Assembly: GCA_047619485.1 (NCBI GenBank)
Contig: JBLHKE010000201.1
Coordinates: 1-11,055 of the forward strand
Length of the DNA: 11,055 nt
From: JBLHKE01 sp047619485
GTDB taxonomy: Bacteria; Verrucomicrobiota; Verrucomicrobiia; Verrucomicrobiales; DEV007
Direction of reading: 5' to 3'
Part shown: piece after piece, positions 1-8,047 of the stretch
How positions within the stretch are numbered: the stretch's first letter is position 1
How the letters are laid out: each line of letters opens with the position of its first letter
Program-made: the position numbers and the translations under genes
Notes under the pieces: generated by a model
Told to the model about the DNA's origin: nothing
Database searches by the model: none
What the model saw: only the letters and a program-made list of their open reading frames with translations

Positions 1-3000
1 GTTGCCACCCTGCAGGTAGGTCACGCTGCCGCTCCAACCGAGCACCACCGGGTCGACGGCTGCGCCTTCGGCGAAGCCTGCGAACTCACCGACCACTGGG
101 CCAGCATCATTGTTGGTAAGGATGGTGATCGGGCTCGCGCCCGCCGCTGGGGTGAAGCCGAGTTCGAGCGTGGCTCCGGCGTTGATTGTCACTGCGCCGT
201 TGGCGATGACGTTATCGCCTGCGAGATCGGCTTCGAGCCTGCCTGCTCCATTAAAGGTCAGGGCGCCGGTGGTAAGGGTGCCGACCATGCCGCTGCCACC
301 AGGGCTGAGGATACCAGACACGGTCACCGCCGAGGTGGTCGATCCAGTTCCAGCAAGCGTCGCCCCAGCCGCGACGGTGATCGCACCGCCACCAGTCTGG
401 GTGGCGTCGAACACGACCATGCCGGAGGAGAACGCCGAGGTGCCAGCATTGGTGTGTGCCCCGGAGAAGGTAATCACACCGTCATCGAAGCTGATGTTCA
501 CATCGACATTCTGCGGGCCGGAGATGTCTGCGGTGATCGTGAAGCTGCCGTTGTCTTTGTTGTTCCGACCCTCGAAGATTAGGTTGGCGTCCGTTGTTGT
601 AATCAAGTTGCCGCTCAGCATGATGTCGAGTCCCTCGAGGCCGTAGTTCCCGAAGGTGCGAGAGCTCGTATCGATGGTGGTGATGTCACCCGAGAGTTCG
701 AAGCTGTGGATCCCGCCAAAGCGGAAGCCGCCACCGGTAACATTGCCGTCGTTGGGAACCACAATCCCGCTCGTCCCCGCCTGCAACTGGCCTCCGCGCG
801 AGAGAACCAATCCGCTGCCGAGGTGCCCATTGTGGTTGACCACCACGAAACCAGCCTTGGTTCCGGTCGCGCCGTCGAAGTTCGAGACAGCACCGTCGCC
901 GAGTTCGAAACCTCCAGTGAAGGTGTTCGGCTCGGCTCCGTCGAAGATCACCGTGCCATCTTGTCCAGTGGCAACCTGCCCGCTCCCAGTGATGGGAGCA
1001 GTCTGGTTGAGCGTGCTGTCTACTCCCGCATAGAATTCTAGGCGACCTGGCGCGTTGACGACCACCGGCCCATCACCGCTAAGCTCGGACTGCAGACCGA
1101 TGCCGATGTTCTGGCCAATACGTAATCTCCCGTCCGAAACAGTCGTTGTTCCAGTGTGGCTGGTCAGGGCATGGATCTGCAACAGGCCGGTGCCGATCTT
1201 GGTCAGGTTGCCCGCTCCAATGATCGGTGAATCGATTCCCGGAGTGCTGACGTTGGTGGCACCAATCTCGAGGGTGTTGCTCTGCAGGTCGATGCTGTTG
1301 GTCAGGCCAGTCGTGATGTCGCCGATCTGCACCGGCCCGGCGGTGTCGGTAAGCCGCAGCTTCACCGTGTCCGACAGGCTGATGTTCTCGCTGCTGTAGT
1401 CACCGTCGTTGACGATGATCGTGCCGGTCGGGATCACTACCGCGAGGGCTCCAGCTACCGTCTGGAAGGCATCGATGCCGAAGCGCGCCAGCGCCACCGC
1501 GGGACCACTGTCAGCATCGACGATGACGTCCCCGAGGCTGCCGCTGAAGTCGCCGTCGACGTAGATCGGATCCGGCGCTGTCGCGGTGATCGCAATCGCT
1601 CCTGCCGTAACGCCACCACCGTCCTCGTCGCCGTCGTCGATGGCGACTTCGATGAACGTCGGGTCGAGCGTGCCAACATCGGTGACGAACTCAACCGCCG
1701 CCAGCGCCGCATTCACCACGGAGATATCTCCGGTGACAGTCCAGACACCGAGGCTGAAGGTTTCACCGTTGCCGCTAGTCGCAGTCAGGGAACCAGAGGT
1801 CGGGCTCCAAGGACTGATCGTCAGGGTCGCGGTAGCCTGGTCGGGAATACCCGCCGTCGCATTGATGCTACCGGTGGCCTCATTCCAAAAGCGCACGCTG
1901 CTGACCGCCGCTGCCCCGTTGGCGAGATTTTTGATCGTAGCAGGAGCTGCCACACCGCCGAGCCCGGTGCCGCTGTTCGAGCCACCGGTGCCAGTGCCGG
2001 CGTTGGTGCCAGCCGCCGAGGTGTGATCGCCAATCCAATTGGTGCCGTCACGATTAAGAAGGGTCGTCGTCACTTCTGCCGAACCATTGACCGAACTCTT
2101 CACTATGTCACTGAACAAGTCGTAGATGACAGCGATCTGGGCAGGCTCCCCAGCGATGAGTGCATTCGAGCCATTGAGCGGGACAACGATGGTATCATCA
2201 GTCGCCCAGTCCAGATCGGTAAAGGCACCAGCGAGGCTGTTGTCATCGGTCGGCACATCAGCCGGCCCTCCGACCGCCTTGGAGAGCATATGCGGCACGC
2301 CATCGACTAACAGGATCGAGGTGCCGTTGCTGCTGCCACCGATCTCCCACACGTCGACCACACCGGTCAGATCGGAGGCCTGTGGGATGAAGGCAATCTC
2401 CAGCGACATGCCATCCGCCTCGACCAAGGCTGGGCCAGCCGCGTCGACATCGTGCGCCGAGCCCGCGTCAGGGCGCCCATCGCTGTAGATGGTTAGATTG
2501 GCGATCCCGTTGGTCTGGAAAACCGACTCCCCGGCTGTAGTGATCGATGACTCGTAGCTCGCGTCCGGGTCGCTCACGACGATGTCACTGATCGCCACCG
2601 TGCCACTCCCAGAGACGACCTGGGTCAAGTTCGTGCCAGTCGGCGCCCGGTTGCCGACCTCCTCGATGAGAAAGCTCGCGCTCCCCGGCGTCCCGACCAT
2701 TGGCGTGACCGTCGCCCCGCTCATCGTCCCGATGCTCGCCGTGACTTGCTCGTCGCCCTCATAAAGGCCGTCGGCGAAAGTGGCGATGTTGACCGCTGCG
2801 GTGGTATCCCCGTCGAGTATGTCGACGGAGGCCACGCCCGTGAAGTCGGAACCGTCCGTCGCGCTGCCGCTGTAGACGAGGTTGACCGTGAGATCTGCCC
2901 CGACCGGTGCGACATCCGCCGTGATGATAAAGTCGGTGTCGCCGCCCTCAGAAACATTGCCGTCGCCCTCGATCGTGACGAGGGTGATCGGGAACTGTGA

Positions 3001-4806
3001 GATCACCACGAAGCGACTGGTGTCGGAGGTGCTGCCGTCCGATACCGTGAAATCAAAGCCCCCGGTACCAGCCGAACCACCCACCACGAAGGTGATGAGC
3101 CCGTCATCCACATCAGCCTGGGTGAAAGATCCACCCTCCCCGATCACCGTACCATTGTTGAGCAAAGTGCCCAGCGCAGGAACGCTATCGACCGTGTAGG
3201 TCAAGCCCGCAGATAGCGTGTCATTGTCAAAGGTATCGAGGAAGGCATCTGTGATCGCTCCGCGGTTGTCCGGCTCGATCGTCAGCGGCTGGTTCACGGT
3301 AATCACCGGGTCATTGGAAAGGACTAGACTGTCGATGCTGAGTGCCTGAAGGACGGGGGTGTTCGGCAGGATCGTCGTCCCCGCGTTGGGTGCGGTACCG
3401 AGGTTGAGCGTGGTCATCTCGACCGTCTGGCCAGCGGTAAGTTGCAGCAAAGTCGCTGCCCAGCTGCCCGAGTTCTTGGTGCCACTGTCGCGGTTGTACT
3501 GCGCACCGATGCCACGACCGATCGCCCCACCAGCGCCATCGATCTGCCAACCGTGCACCGGGATCGTGCGGTCGTGATTGTCGTTGGCAAGGTCGCCCGT
3601 CGTGAAGAGACTACTAAGAAAGAGGTAGTCACCAGCATTATTGACCGTCACCTCGCTGCCACCGGAGTGGCTGAAGGTCGAGTTCACTGGCGTCAACTGC
3701 GTGTCAAAACCAACCACGTCGACCGTGGCGTCGAGGATGTCCTGATTGGTTGTGTCATTGAGGGTGATGTACTTTGTAGTGATCGGCAATTTCACCACAG
3801 TAAGCGCAGTCTGCCCGCCCTGGACCACCCCATTGACGCCAGCGAGCTCGCGTACGATCTCGATGCTCATCACCTGCCCGGCGGTCGCGGCGACGATCAT
3901 CCCGACGGAGGCCACCCCGTCGCGGGCGTTCTCATTATTACCGTTGCCGCGCACGTAGGTGGAGGTGCGCGAACCGAGCACCTCCGTACCATCGAGGATG
4001 ATGCGCTGGCCGTAGTTGGTGCGGACGTTGGCAGCATTGTTCTGGAAACCAGTGTTGGCGAAAACAAGATAGAGACCGTTCTCGTTCAAGGTGATGTCCC
4101 CGCTGGTCGCGGTGAAGGAGAACGCCGTGCCGAGCGTGCCCGGGGAATTGTTCGTGTCGTAGCTCACCTTGGATGGAACCGCACTCACGGTGCCGCTAGA
4201 AATGGCGAGCTCCAGGCTAAGATAGTCCCAGTTGTCCTCCAGCTTGAGCAGCTGGATCGAGGTGCCGCTGGGCTCGCGCGTCGGGAGCACCGTCGCGTCC
4301 GCGTTGTTGTCCGAGCGACGCGATTCGAGGGTGAGCACGTCACCGTCACCGTCCACATCGATGATCGCCCCACCCGTCATCACCGTTTCGTCAGCACCAC
4401 CTGACCGACGGATGTAGCCCTGCGATCGACCTGCAGCGAGCGCACTGCCCCCGAGCGTTAAGCCCGTCTGGATCTCAGCACGGGTAGCGCCGCCGGCACG
4501 CGCATCGAAGCGCGTACTGTAGATAACTAAGTGCCGACCCGAGCTCAATGCGATCGTCGACGGCGCGGTCAACTCGTAAGACCCATCGACCGCCACACTC
4601 GTATCGAAGTCGTGCATCAGCACGGGACCGAGCCCGGCAGCGGTGGTCGCACGCGTCAGAGTTTCGCCACCGCTACTTTGGGTGAAAATCGCCTTATCTG
4701 TAAATGTTCCACCGGGGGTGACCTGCGCGGACAGCGGCGAAACCAAGGTAGTAAGTGAGAGCGCTACAGCAGCAACAGCGAAGGAAAACGAGTCGACTCG
4801 GATCAT
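1..4806 (-). CDS. Giant secreted adhesin-like protein with autotransporter-associated beta-strand repeat (C-terminus off window)
   Basis: One frame stays open for 1602 codons from the ATG at 4806 to the left edge, so the stop is outside. Residues 1-27 form a signal peptide (hydrophobic AVAAVALSLTTL, then PLSA before Q28), so the product is exported. In order I see: three degenerate tandem repeats of about 135-145 residues (about 50-191, 210-341, 350-492; two carry TAGQ); a cadherin/CSPG-like module (about 498-605, with FTQADVDDGLITF and FDFTVSDG); a Calx-beta-like module (605-715, VSEGGDTDF and SATDGSDF); a LamG-like region (about 715-985); a parallel-beta region with a canonical autotransporter-associated repeat at 1199-1228 (GNLTKIGTG...TGTTTVSDGRL); and a closing passenger-type segment from about 1482 (TLAGTGST, LSPGGSG). 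In this group such proteins often end in a PEP-CTERM anchor, which cannot be checked here. Likely role is adhesion or a surface layer; ligand unknown. No Shine-Dalgarno precedes the ATG. Confidence 0.88.
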   Translation of the reverse strand, partial: MIRVDSFSFAVAAVALSLTTLVSPLSAQVTPGGTFTDKAIFTQSSGGETLTRATTAAGLGPVLMHDFDTSVAVDGSYELTAPSTIALSSGRHLVIYSTRFDARAGGATRAEIQTGLTLGGSALAAGRSQGYIRRSGGADETVMTGGAIIDVDGDGDVLTLESRRSDNNADATVLPTREPSGTSIQLLKLEDNWDYLSLELAISSGTVSAVPSKVSYDTNNSPGTLGTAFSFTATSGDITLNENGLYLVFANTGFQNNAANVRTNYGQRIILDGTEVLGSRTSTYVRGNGNNENARDGVASVGMIVAATAGQVMSIEIVRELAGVNGVVQGGQTALTVVKLPITTKYITLNDTTNQDILDATVDVVGFDTQLTPVNSTFSHSGGSEVTVNNAGDYLFLSSLFTTGDLANDNHDRTIPVHGWQIDGAGGAIGRGIGAQYNRDSGTKNSGSWAATLLQLTAGQTVEMTTLNLGTAPNAGTTILPNTPVLQALSIDSLVLSNDPVITVNQPLTIEPDNRGAITDAFLDTFDNDTLSAGLTYTVDSVPALGTLLNNGTVIGEGGSFTQADVDDGLITFVVGGSAGTGGFDFTVSDGSTSDTSRFVVISQFPITLVTIEGDGNVSEGGDTDFIITADVAPVGADLTVNLVYSGSATDGSDFTGVASVDILDGDTTAAVNIATFADGLYEGDEQVTASIGTMSGATVTPMVGTPGSASFLIEEVGNRAPTGTNLTQVVSGSGTVAISDIVVSDPDASYESSITTAGESVFQTNGIANLTIYSDGRPDAGSAHDVDAAGPALVEADGMSLEIAFIPQASDLTGVVDVWEIGGSSNGTSILLVDGVPHMLSKAVGGPADVPTDDNSLAGAFTDLDWATDDTIVVPLNGSNALIAGEPAQIAVIYDLFSDIVKSSVNGSAEVTTTLLNRDGTNWIGDHTSAAGTNAGTGTGGSNSGTGLGGVAAPATIKNLANGAAAVSSVRFWNEATGSINATAGIPDQATATLTISPWSPTSGSLTATSGNGETFSLGVWTVTGDISVVNAALAAVEFVTDVGTLDPTFIEVAIDDGDEDGGGVTAGAIAITATAPDPIYVDGDFSGSLGDVIVDADSGPAVALARFGIDAFQTVAGALAVVIPTGTIIVNDGDYSSENISLSDTVKLRLTDTAGPVQIGDITTGLTNSIDLQSNTLEIGATNVSTPGIDSPIIGAGNLTKIGTGLLQIHALTSHTGTTTVSDGRLRIGQNIGIGLQSELSGDGPVVVNAPGRLEFYAGVDSTLNQTAPITGSGQVATGQDGTVIFDGAEPNTFTGGFELGDGAVSNFDGATGTKAGFVVVNHNGHLGSGLVLSRGGQLQAGTSGIVVPNDGNVTGGGFRFGGIHSFELSGDITTIDTSSRTFGNYGLEGLDIMLSGNLITTTDANLIFEGRNNKDNGSFTITADISGPQNVDVNISFDDGVITFSGAHTNAGTSAFSSGMVVFDATQTGGGAITVAAGATLAGTGSTTSAVTVSGILSPGGSGMVGTLTTGALTFNGAGRLEADLAGDNVIANGAVTINAGATLELGFTPAAGASPITILTNNDAGPVVGEFAGFAEGAAVDPVVLGWSGSVTYLQGGN

Positions 4807-5031
4807 GGCAGGATCAGGTTAAGGGGGGGGTTGGGGATGGCTGCTCATCGAGATCTTCCGCCAGAGAAACGGCGAACCAGAAAACAAGCCACCAGCGAGG
4901 ATCAAGCGCACCTGAAGGTGAGCCCCTTTGAAATGAGTGATAGGGCAACCACATTGCCTGGAACCAACGGTTCAAGTCAACTCTAAGACCCTGTCTCCCC
5001 TGAATATTATTTCTAACATTCCCAAAACACC
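4807..5031 (-). promoter_or_regulatory. Leader and probable promoter region of the giant adhesin gene
   Basis: This stretch holds no gene. Read on the minus strand, the 16 bases before the adhesin ATG are pyrimidine-rich with no purine-rich ribosome site, and they follow a run of eight C (4823-4830), then AA and four more C (4833-4836). Further upstream are a perfect 5-bp inverted repeat, GAACC-aac-GGTTC (4961-4973), and TTGACT (4975-4980), which could be a -35 box, but no good -10 box lies 16-18 bases after it. The start of transcription is therefore not placed. Confidence 0.35.
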
Positions 5032-5092
5032 AAAAAGATCCTGCTACGAAAAGCAGAATTCTCAGACCGGGCAGCGCTGACTGTCGCGCTGC
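5032..5092 (-). terminator. Two-hairpin terminator after the DUF1501 gene
   Basis: Directly after the TAA of the DUF1501 gene the minus strand carries a perfect 7-bp stem, GCAGCGC / GCGCTGC with an 8-base loop (5071-5092). A second stem, CTGCT / AGCAG with a 6-base loop (5041-5056), is followed after GATC by five T (5032-5036). The second hairpin and T run have the order of a Rho-independent terminator, though its stem is short. It separates the DUF1501 gene from the adhesin gene, which reads the same way, so the two are probably separate transcription units. Confidence 0.55.
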
Positions 5093-6505
5093 TTAGGCCA
5101 AAATTTCCCTTACCACCCTGCCGTGCACATCAGTGAGTCGGAAATCGCGACCCGCATGGTGGAATGTGAGCCGTTCGTGATCGAACCCGAGCGTGTGCAA
5201 AATCGTCGCCTGGATGTCGTGGACGTGGATCGGACTCTCAGTGATATGAAAGCCGAAATCGTCGGTCGCGCCGATACTCATCCCTGGTTTAATACCGCCG
5301 CCCGCCATCCACATCGTGAACGCCTGCGGGTGGTGGTCACGCCCCGCCTTGCGCCCGAGCGCCGGGTTGGTTTCGACCATCGGCGTGCGCCCGAACTCCC
5401 CTCCCCACACCACCAGTGTCTCGTCGAGCAAACCACTGCGCTTCAGATCCGCCACTAGAGCAGCGCTCGCCTGATCGGTCTCTCCACATTTCCCCTCAGT
5501 GCTGCCTTTCACATTCGAGTGCGCATCCCAACCCGAGTGGTAGATGTTGATGAAGCGCACGCCGCGCTCGACCATTCGCCGCGCTAGCAGGCAGGCACGC
5601 GCGAACGATGGCTTGCCCGGATCACAGCCATACAGATTCAGCGTCTCTTTCGATTCACCAGAGAGATCCATCAACTCCGGCGCCGACGTCTGTAGGCGCG
5701 AGGCCATCTCGAACGACGCGATACGCGTGGCGATCTCCGGGTCACCCACCACCCCCAAGCGCTCACGGTTGAGGGCATTGATCAGATCATAGCTGTCCGC
5801 CTGCAACTCCTCACTGATGCCTTTCGGTGTCGACACGTTCAAGATCGGGTCGCGCCCGTTGCGGAAACGCACGCCGGCATAGGTCGTCGGCAGGAAGCCA
5901 CTCGACCACAGCGCCGAACCACCGCTCAGCCCCCCCCCGGTGCTCATCACCACGAAGGCCGGCAGGTCGCTCGAATCGGAGCCTAGACCGTACTGCACCC
6001 ACGACCCGAGGCTCGGCCGACCCGGCTGCGAGAACCCGGTGTTGAAGAAAATTTGCGCCGGCGCGTGGTTAAACTGGTCGGTGTGCACCGATTTGATGAA
6101 ACAGAGGTCGTCCGCGACTTTGCCGAGGTGCTTCAGCGGCGACCCTAACAGAGCACCAGACTGACCGTGTTGCGAAAACTTGAACTGCGGCCCCAGCACC
6201 GCCGCGTCCGGCTGAATGAAGGCGTAGCGCTGGTCGCCGATGATCGATTTTGGCAAGGGCTTGCCCTCCAGCTTCGCCAGAGTCGGCTTGTGATCAAACA
6301 GTTCCAACTGGCTCGGTGCCCCCGCCATGAAAAGGTGGATCACCGCCTTCGCCTTACCCGGGTAGTGCGGTCGCGGCAACGATGCCGACGCCCGCCCAGC
6401 CAGCGAATCCGTCAGCAGCCCAGCCGCAGCGATTTTTCCGAGGCCAATGCCGCAGTCGCGCAAGAACTGGCGGCGTGGGAGGTGGTTTTGGTCAGGGGCA
6501 AACAT
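5093..6505 (-). CDS. DUF1501 family protein, Tat-exported, alkaline-phosphatase-like fold
   Basis: The 470-residue product starting at the ATG at 6505 begins MFAPDQNHLPRRQFLRD, a twin-arginine signal (RRQFLR at residues 11-16) followed by a hydrophobic stretch and a small-residue cleavage zone (AGRASA), so a folded exported protein is expected. The family fold resembles alkaline phosphatase and sulfatase; visible family blocks are GWDAHSN, WGGEFGRTP, GRDHHPQAF and the C-terminal LTDVHGRVVREIL, so the gene is complete. The enzymatic reaction is unknown. In Planctomycetota and Verrucomicrobiota such genes usually sit beside a PSD1/DUF1553 cytochrome-like gene; none lies here. The frame stays open upstream to an ATG at 6625 (also one at 6562), but those starts would bury the twin-arginine motif 30-50 residues inside, so I chose 6505. 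A run of nine G in the coding strand encodes Gly-Gly-Gly. Confidence 0.9.
   Translation of the reverse strand: MFAPDQNHLPRRQFLRDCGIGLGKIAAAGLLTDSLAGRASASLPRPHYPGKAKAVIHLFMAGAPSQLELFDHKPTLAKLEGKPLPKSIIGDQRYAFIQPDAAVLGPQFKFSQHGQSGALLGSPLKHLGKVADDLCFIKSVHTDQFNHAPAQIFFNTGFSQPGRPSLGSWVQYGLGSDSSDLPAFVVMSTGGGLSGGSALWSSGFLPTTYAGVRFRNGRDPILNVSTPKGISEELQADSYDLINALNRERLGVVGDPEIATRIASFEMASRLQTSAPELMDLSGESKETLNLYGCDPGKPSFARACLLARRMVERGVRFINIYHSGWDAHSNVKGSTEGKCGETDQASAALVADLKRSGLLDETLVVWGGEFGRTPMVETNPALGRKAGRDHHPQAFTMWMAGGGIKPGMSIGATDDFGFHITESPIHVHDIQATILHTLGFDHERLTFHHAGRDFRLTDVHGRVVREILA
5930..5938 (-). repeat. G9 homopolymer inside the DUF1501 coding strand
   Basis: Nine C on the plus strand (nine G in the gene) encode three glycines in MSTGGGLSGG. 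Tracts of this length are prone to slippage, and a gain or loss of one base would frameshift the protein near its middle. It is also a likely place for sequencing error, but the frame is intact as given. Confidence 0.9.
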
Positions 6506-7037
6506 AACACTGGAACATAGAGCAGCGAACCAGTCGGGTAAAGACGCACCTAGCGAAAGCATCGTGCATTTTTCCTTTAACGTTTTCTGCCACCCGCTCA
6601 CCAGAGTCGACGCCCACACTGCCAAATCCGGTCTATTAGATGCAAAATTAGCAGCTTATTCACTTGTAGGCCTATGCCATTTCATCAGTCGCCTAGTATA
6701 CTATGGGCACTGACGAGTTGCTGGGTGGACACCAGATGGAGTTAGCAGATCCCTTTCATCAATCAGAGTCGACCGGAACCCAAATTCCCTCAAACCTCGA
6801 CTTGGGAACCAGAATCAGCCCCTCGCAATCGGCGCTTCATCGCGGCGACGCAGACTTATGCAGAGAAAAGCGCCAATCTCTACTGCCCCACCATCTCTGA
6901 AATCCCACCCATCAGAACCTCTTCACCCCGCTGATCACGTGACCAAATCGCCCGAGAAATCTCCTTTCCAAATCCTCATCTAGCATGTTTCTTTGGCCGC
7001 ATACTACTAGCCAACGACCAACTTCCCGACCCATTCC
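6506..7037. other. Intergenic region between divergent DUF1501 and pyrH genes, no gene seen
   Basis: The reading frames here (for example 65 codons at 6703-6900, plus) have low-complexity composition with no recognisable family or ribosome site. The region must hold the promoters of both divergent genes, but I find no convincing -35/-10 pair. The palindrome AGTATACT (6695-6702) contains a TATACT on each strand without a matching -35, and CATACT (7000-7005) lies 32 bases before pyrH. The plus strand from about 6770 to the pyrH start is notably rich in C and A. Confidence 0.4.
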
Positions 7038-7796
7038 ATGAGCAACGACCAACCACACCGCAACTTCAAACGCGTCATCCTCAAACTCAGCGGCGAGGCG
7101 CTGCGCGAACCCGGCAGCCACGACAACATCTCGCCAGAGATCGTCGAGAACATGGCGGGGCAGATCAAGGAAGCACACGCGGCCGGGATCGAGATCGGGC
7201 TGGTCGTCGGCGGCGGCAACTTCTGGCGCGGCATCAGCGCCAGCAACCGCGGCATGGAACGCGCCACAGCAGATTACATGGGGATGCTTGCCACCGTGAT
7301 GAACTCGCTCGCCCTGCAGAGCATGCTCGAGGCGATGGACGTCCCGACGCGCGTGCAGACCGCCATCGAGATGAAGAACGTCGCCGAGCCATTCATCCGC
7401 CGCGTCGCCATGCGCCACCTGGAACTCGGCCGCGTCGTCATCTTCGGCGCCGGCACCGGCAATCCCTTCTTCTCCACCGACACCACCGCCGCCCTGCGCG
7501 CGAGCGAGATCGGCGCCGACGTAATTCTCAAGGCCACCAAGGTCGACGGAGTCTACGACAGCGACCCGGTGACGAACCCCGACGCCAAGCGCTACGAGAG
7601 CATCAGCTTCAGCGACGCCATCAGCCAGCAGTTGAAAGTGTTAGACAGCACCGCCTTCAGCCTCTGCATGGACAACAGCAAACCGATCATCGTGTTCGAC
7701 ATGATGGAGCCGGACAATATCCGCAAAGCGCTCGTCGGCGAACGCATCGGCACCATCGTCACCTCGCAGGCAGCGCTCGAGGCTGGCGAGACCTAG
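7038..7796 (+). CDS. pyrH: UMP kinase (uridylate kinase)
   Basis: This 252-residue protein phosphorylates UMP to UDP with ATP in the cytoplasm, an early step of pyrimidine nucleotide synthesis; the bacterial enzyme is a hexamer of the amino-acid-kinase fold. Seen in order: KLSGEAL at 16-22 (phosphate binding), VVGGGNFWRG at 56-65, DYMGMLATVMN at 79-89 (UMP binding and helix), GTGNPFFSTDTTAALRA at 139-155, KATKVDGVYDSDP at 165-177 (ATP site and conserved Asp), and AFSLCMDN at 206-213. Length is normal for the family. The ATG at 7038 places KLSGEAL about 10 residues later than in the shortest family members, which is usual. There is no Shine-Dalgarno. In many bacteria pyrH lies between tsf and frr; here neither is adjacent, and a transposase gene follows instead. 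Confidence 0.97.
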   Translation: MSNDQPHRNFKRVILKLSGEALREPGSHDNISPEIVENMAGQIKEAHAAGIEIGLVVGGGNFWRGISASNRGMERATADYMGMLATVMNSLALQSMLEAMDVPTRVQTAIEMKNVAEPFIRRVAMRHLELGRVVIFGAGTGNPFFSTDTTAALRASEIGADVILKATKVDGVYDSDPVTNPDAKRYESISFSDAISQQLKVLDSTAFSLCMDNSKPIIVFDMMEPDNIRKALVGERIGTIVTSQAALEAGET

Positions 7797-7798
7797 CC

Positions 7799-7818
7799 TC
7801 GATGATTCATCGATTTTT
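7799..7818 (+). terminator. Probable pyrH terminator
   Basis: Two bases after the pyrH stop codon TAG is the perfect inverted repeat TCGATGA-T-TCATCGA, which can fold as a 5-bp stem with a 5-base loop, directly followed by TTTTT. The stem is short and only moderately GC-rich, so efficiency is uncertain, but position and T run fit a Rho-independent terminator. A further small hairpin, CGAAG-cgcc-CTTCG, follows at 7822-7835. Confidence 0.45.
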
Positions 7819-7984
7819 GAACGAAGCGCCCTTCGGCTCCTCGGCAAAGAAGAAGGAGGAAACTCCGCTAAATGCGACACAAACAAGGCGCACACAAGCG
7901 TCAGCAACTGGCGTTCGAAACATACCGACGGCCGTAGGAATCATGTGGAACACAGTAGCCGCCCCTCATCGGGAGCCCACAACA

Positions 7985-8000
7985 AGCTAAAAATTTAGCT
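7985..8000. repeat. AT-rich palindrome upstream of the RAYT gene
   Basis: AGCTAAA-AA-TTTAGCT is a perfect 7-bp inverted repeat with a 2-base centre. Its right arm overlaps the first copy of the tandem repeat that follows. It could be an operator or a transposase recognition hairpin; nothing in the sequence decides between these. Confidence 0.6.
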
Positions 8001-8033
8001 GCATAACCCCAGAATTTAGCTGCAAAATTCCAG
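7992..8033 (+). repeat. Two tandem 21-bp repeats just upstream of the RAYT gene
   Basis: Two adjacent 21-bp units (7992-8012 and 8013-8033) match at 18 of 21 positions. Each starts with the identical 12-mer AATTTAGCTGCA and ends with CCAG. The repeats end 8 bases before the probable -10 box of the transposase gene, so they overlap its promoter. Paired direct repeats at a promoter suggest protein binding, possibly by the transposase itself or by a regulator. This is inference. Confidence 0.75.
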
Positions 8034-8041
8034 TGTTTATG

Positions 8042-8047
8042 TATACT
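8042..8047 (+). promoter_or_regulatory. Probable -10 box of the RAYT gene
   Basis: TATACT differs from the sigma-70 -10 consensus at one position. There is no good -35 hexamer at the usual distance, where the tandem repeat lies. Transcription from this box would begin near 8054, almost at the ATG at 8057, giving a leaderless or nearly leaderless message. That also argues against the earlier ATG at 8033. Confidence 0.35.

Noticed and set aside
110..3199. Many plus-strand frames of 60-180 codons rich in proline, serine and valine
   Set aside because: They are the mirror of the Gly/Thr/Asp-rich adhesin codons read on the other strand. The minus-strand frame is continuous and has clear domains.
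3442..4404. 320-codon reading frame on the plus strand
   Set aside because: It lies entirely antisense to the adhesin coding strand, has no recognisable domain, and its arginine- and valine-rich make-up is what the GC-rich complement of a coding sequence produces.
6506..6625. Longer start for the DUF1501 protein (ATG at 6625 or 6562)
   Set aside because: The frame is open, but it would place 20-40 extra residues before the twin-arginine motif, which normally lies near the N-terminus.
6642..6657. TGCAAAATT resembling part of the RAYT upstream repeat
   Set aside because: Only nine bases match and the rest differs; this is compatible with chance in AT-rich DNA.
6703..6900. 65-codon plus-strand frame before pyrH
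   Set aside because: No ribosome site, no family resemblance, and random-looking composition in a region that must contain two promoters.
7012..7053. Direct repeat CAACGACCAAC before and after the pyrH start
   Set aside because: Eleven bases in a C/A-rich stretch; the second copy is explained by codons of a normal N-terminus, and I see no structure linking the two.
7935..7980. Possible REP hairpins with GTAG near the RAYT gene
   Set aside because: The candidate stems are short and interrupted, and no second copy is present, so REP identity is not supported.
7802..7990. 62-codon plus-strand frame after pyrH
   Set aside because: Its ATG lies inside the probable pyrH terminator hairpin and its sequence resembles nothing recognisable.
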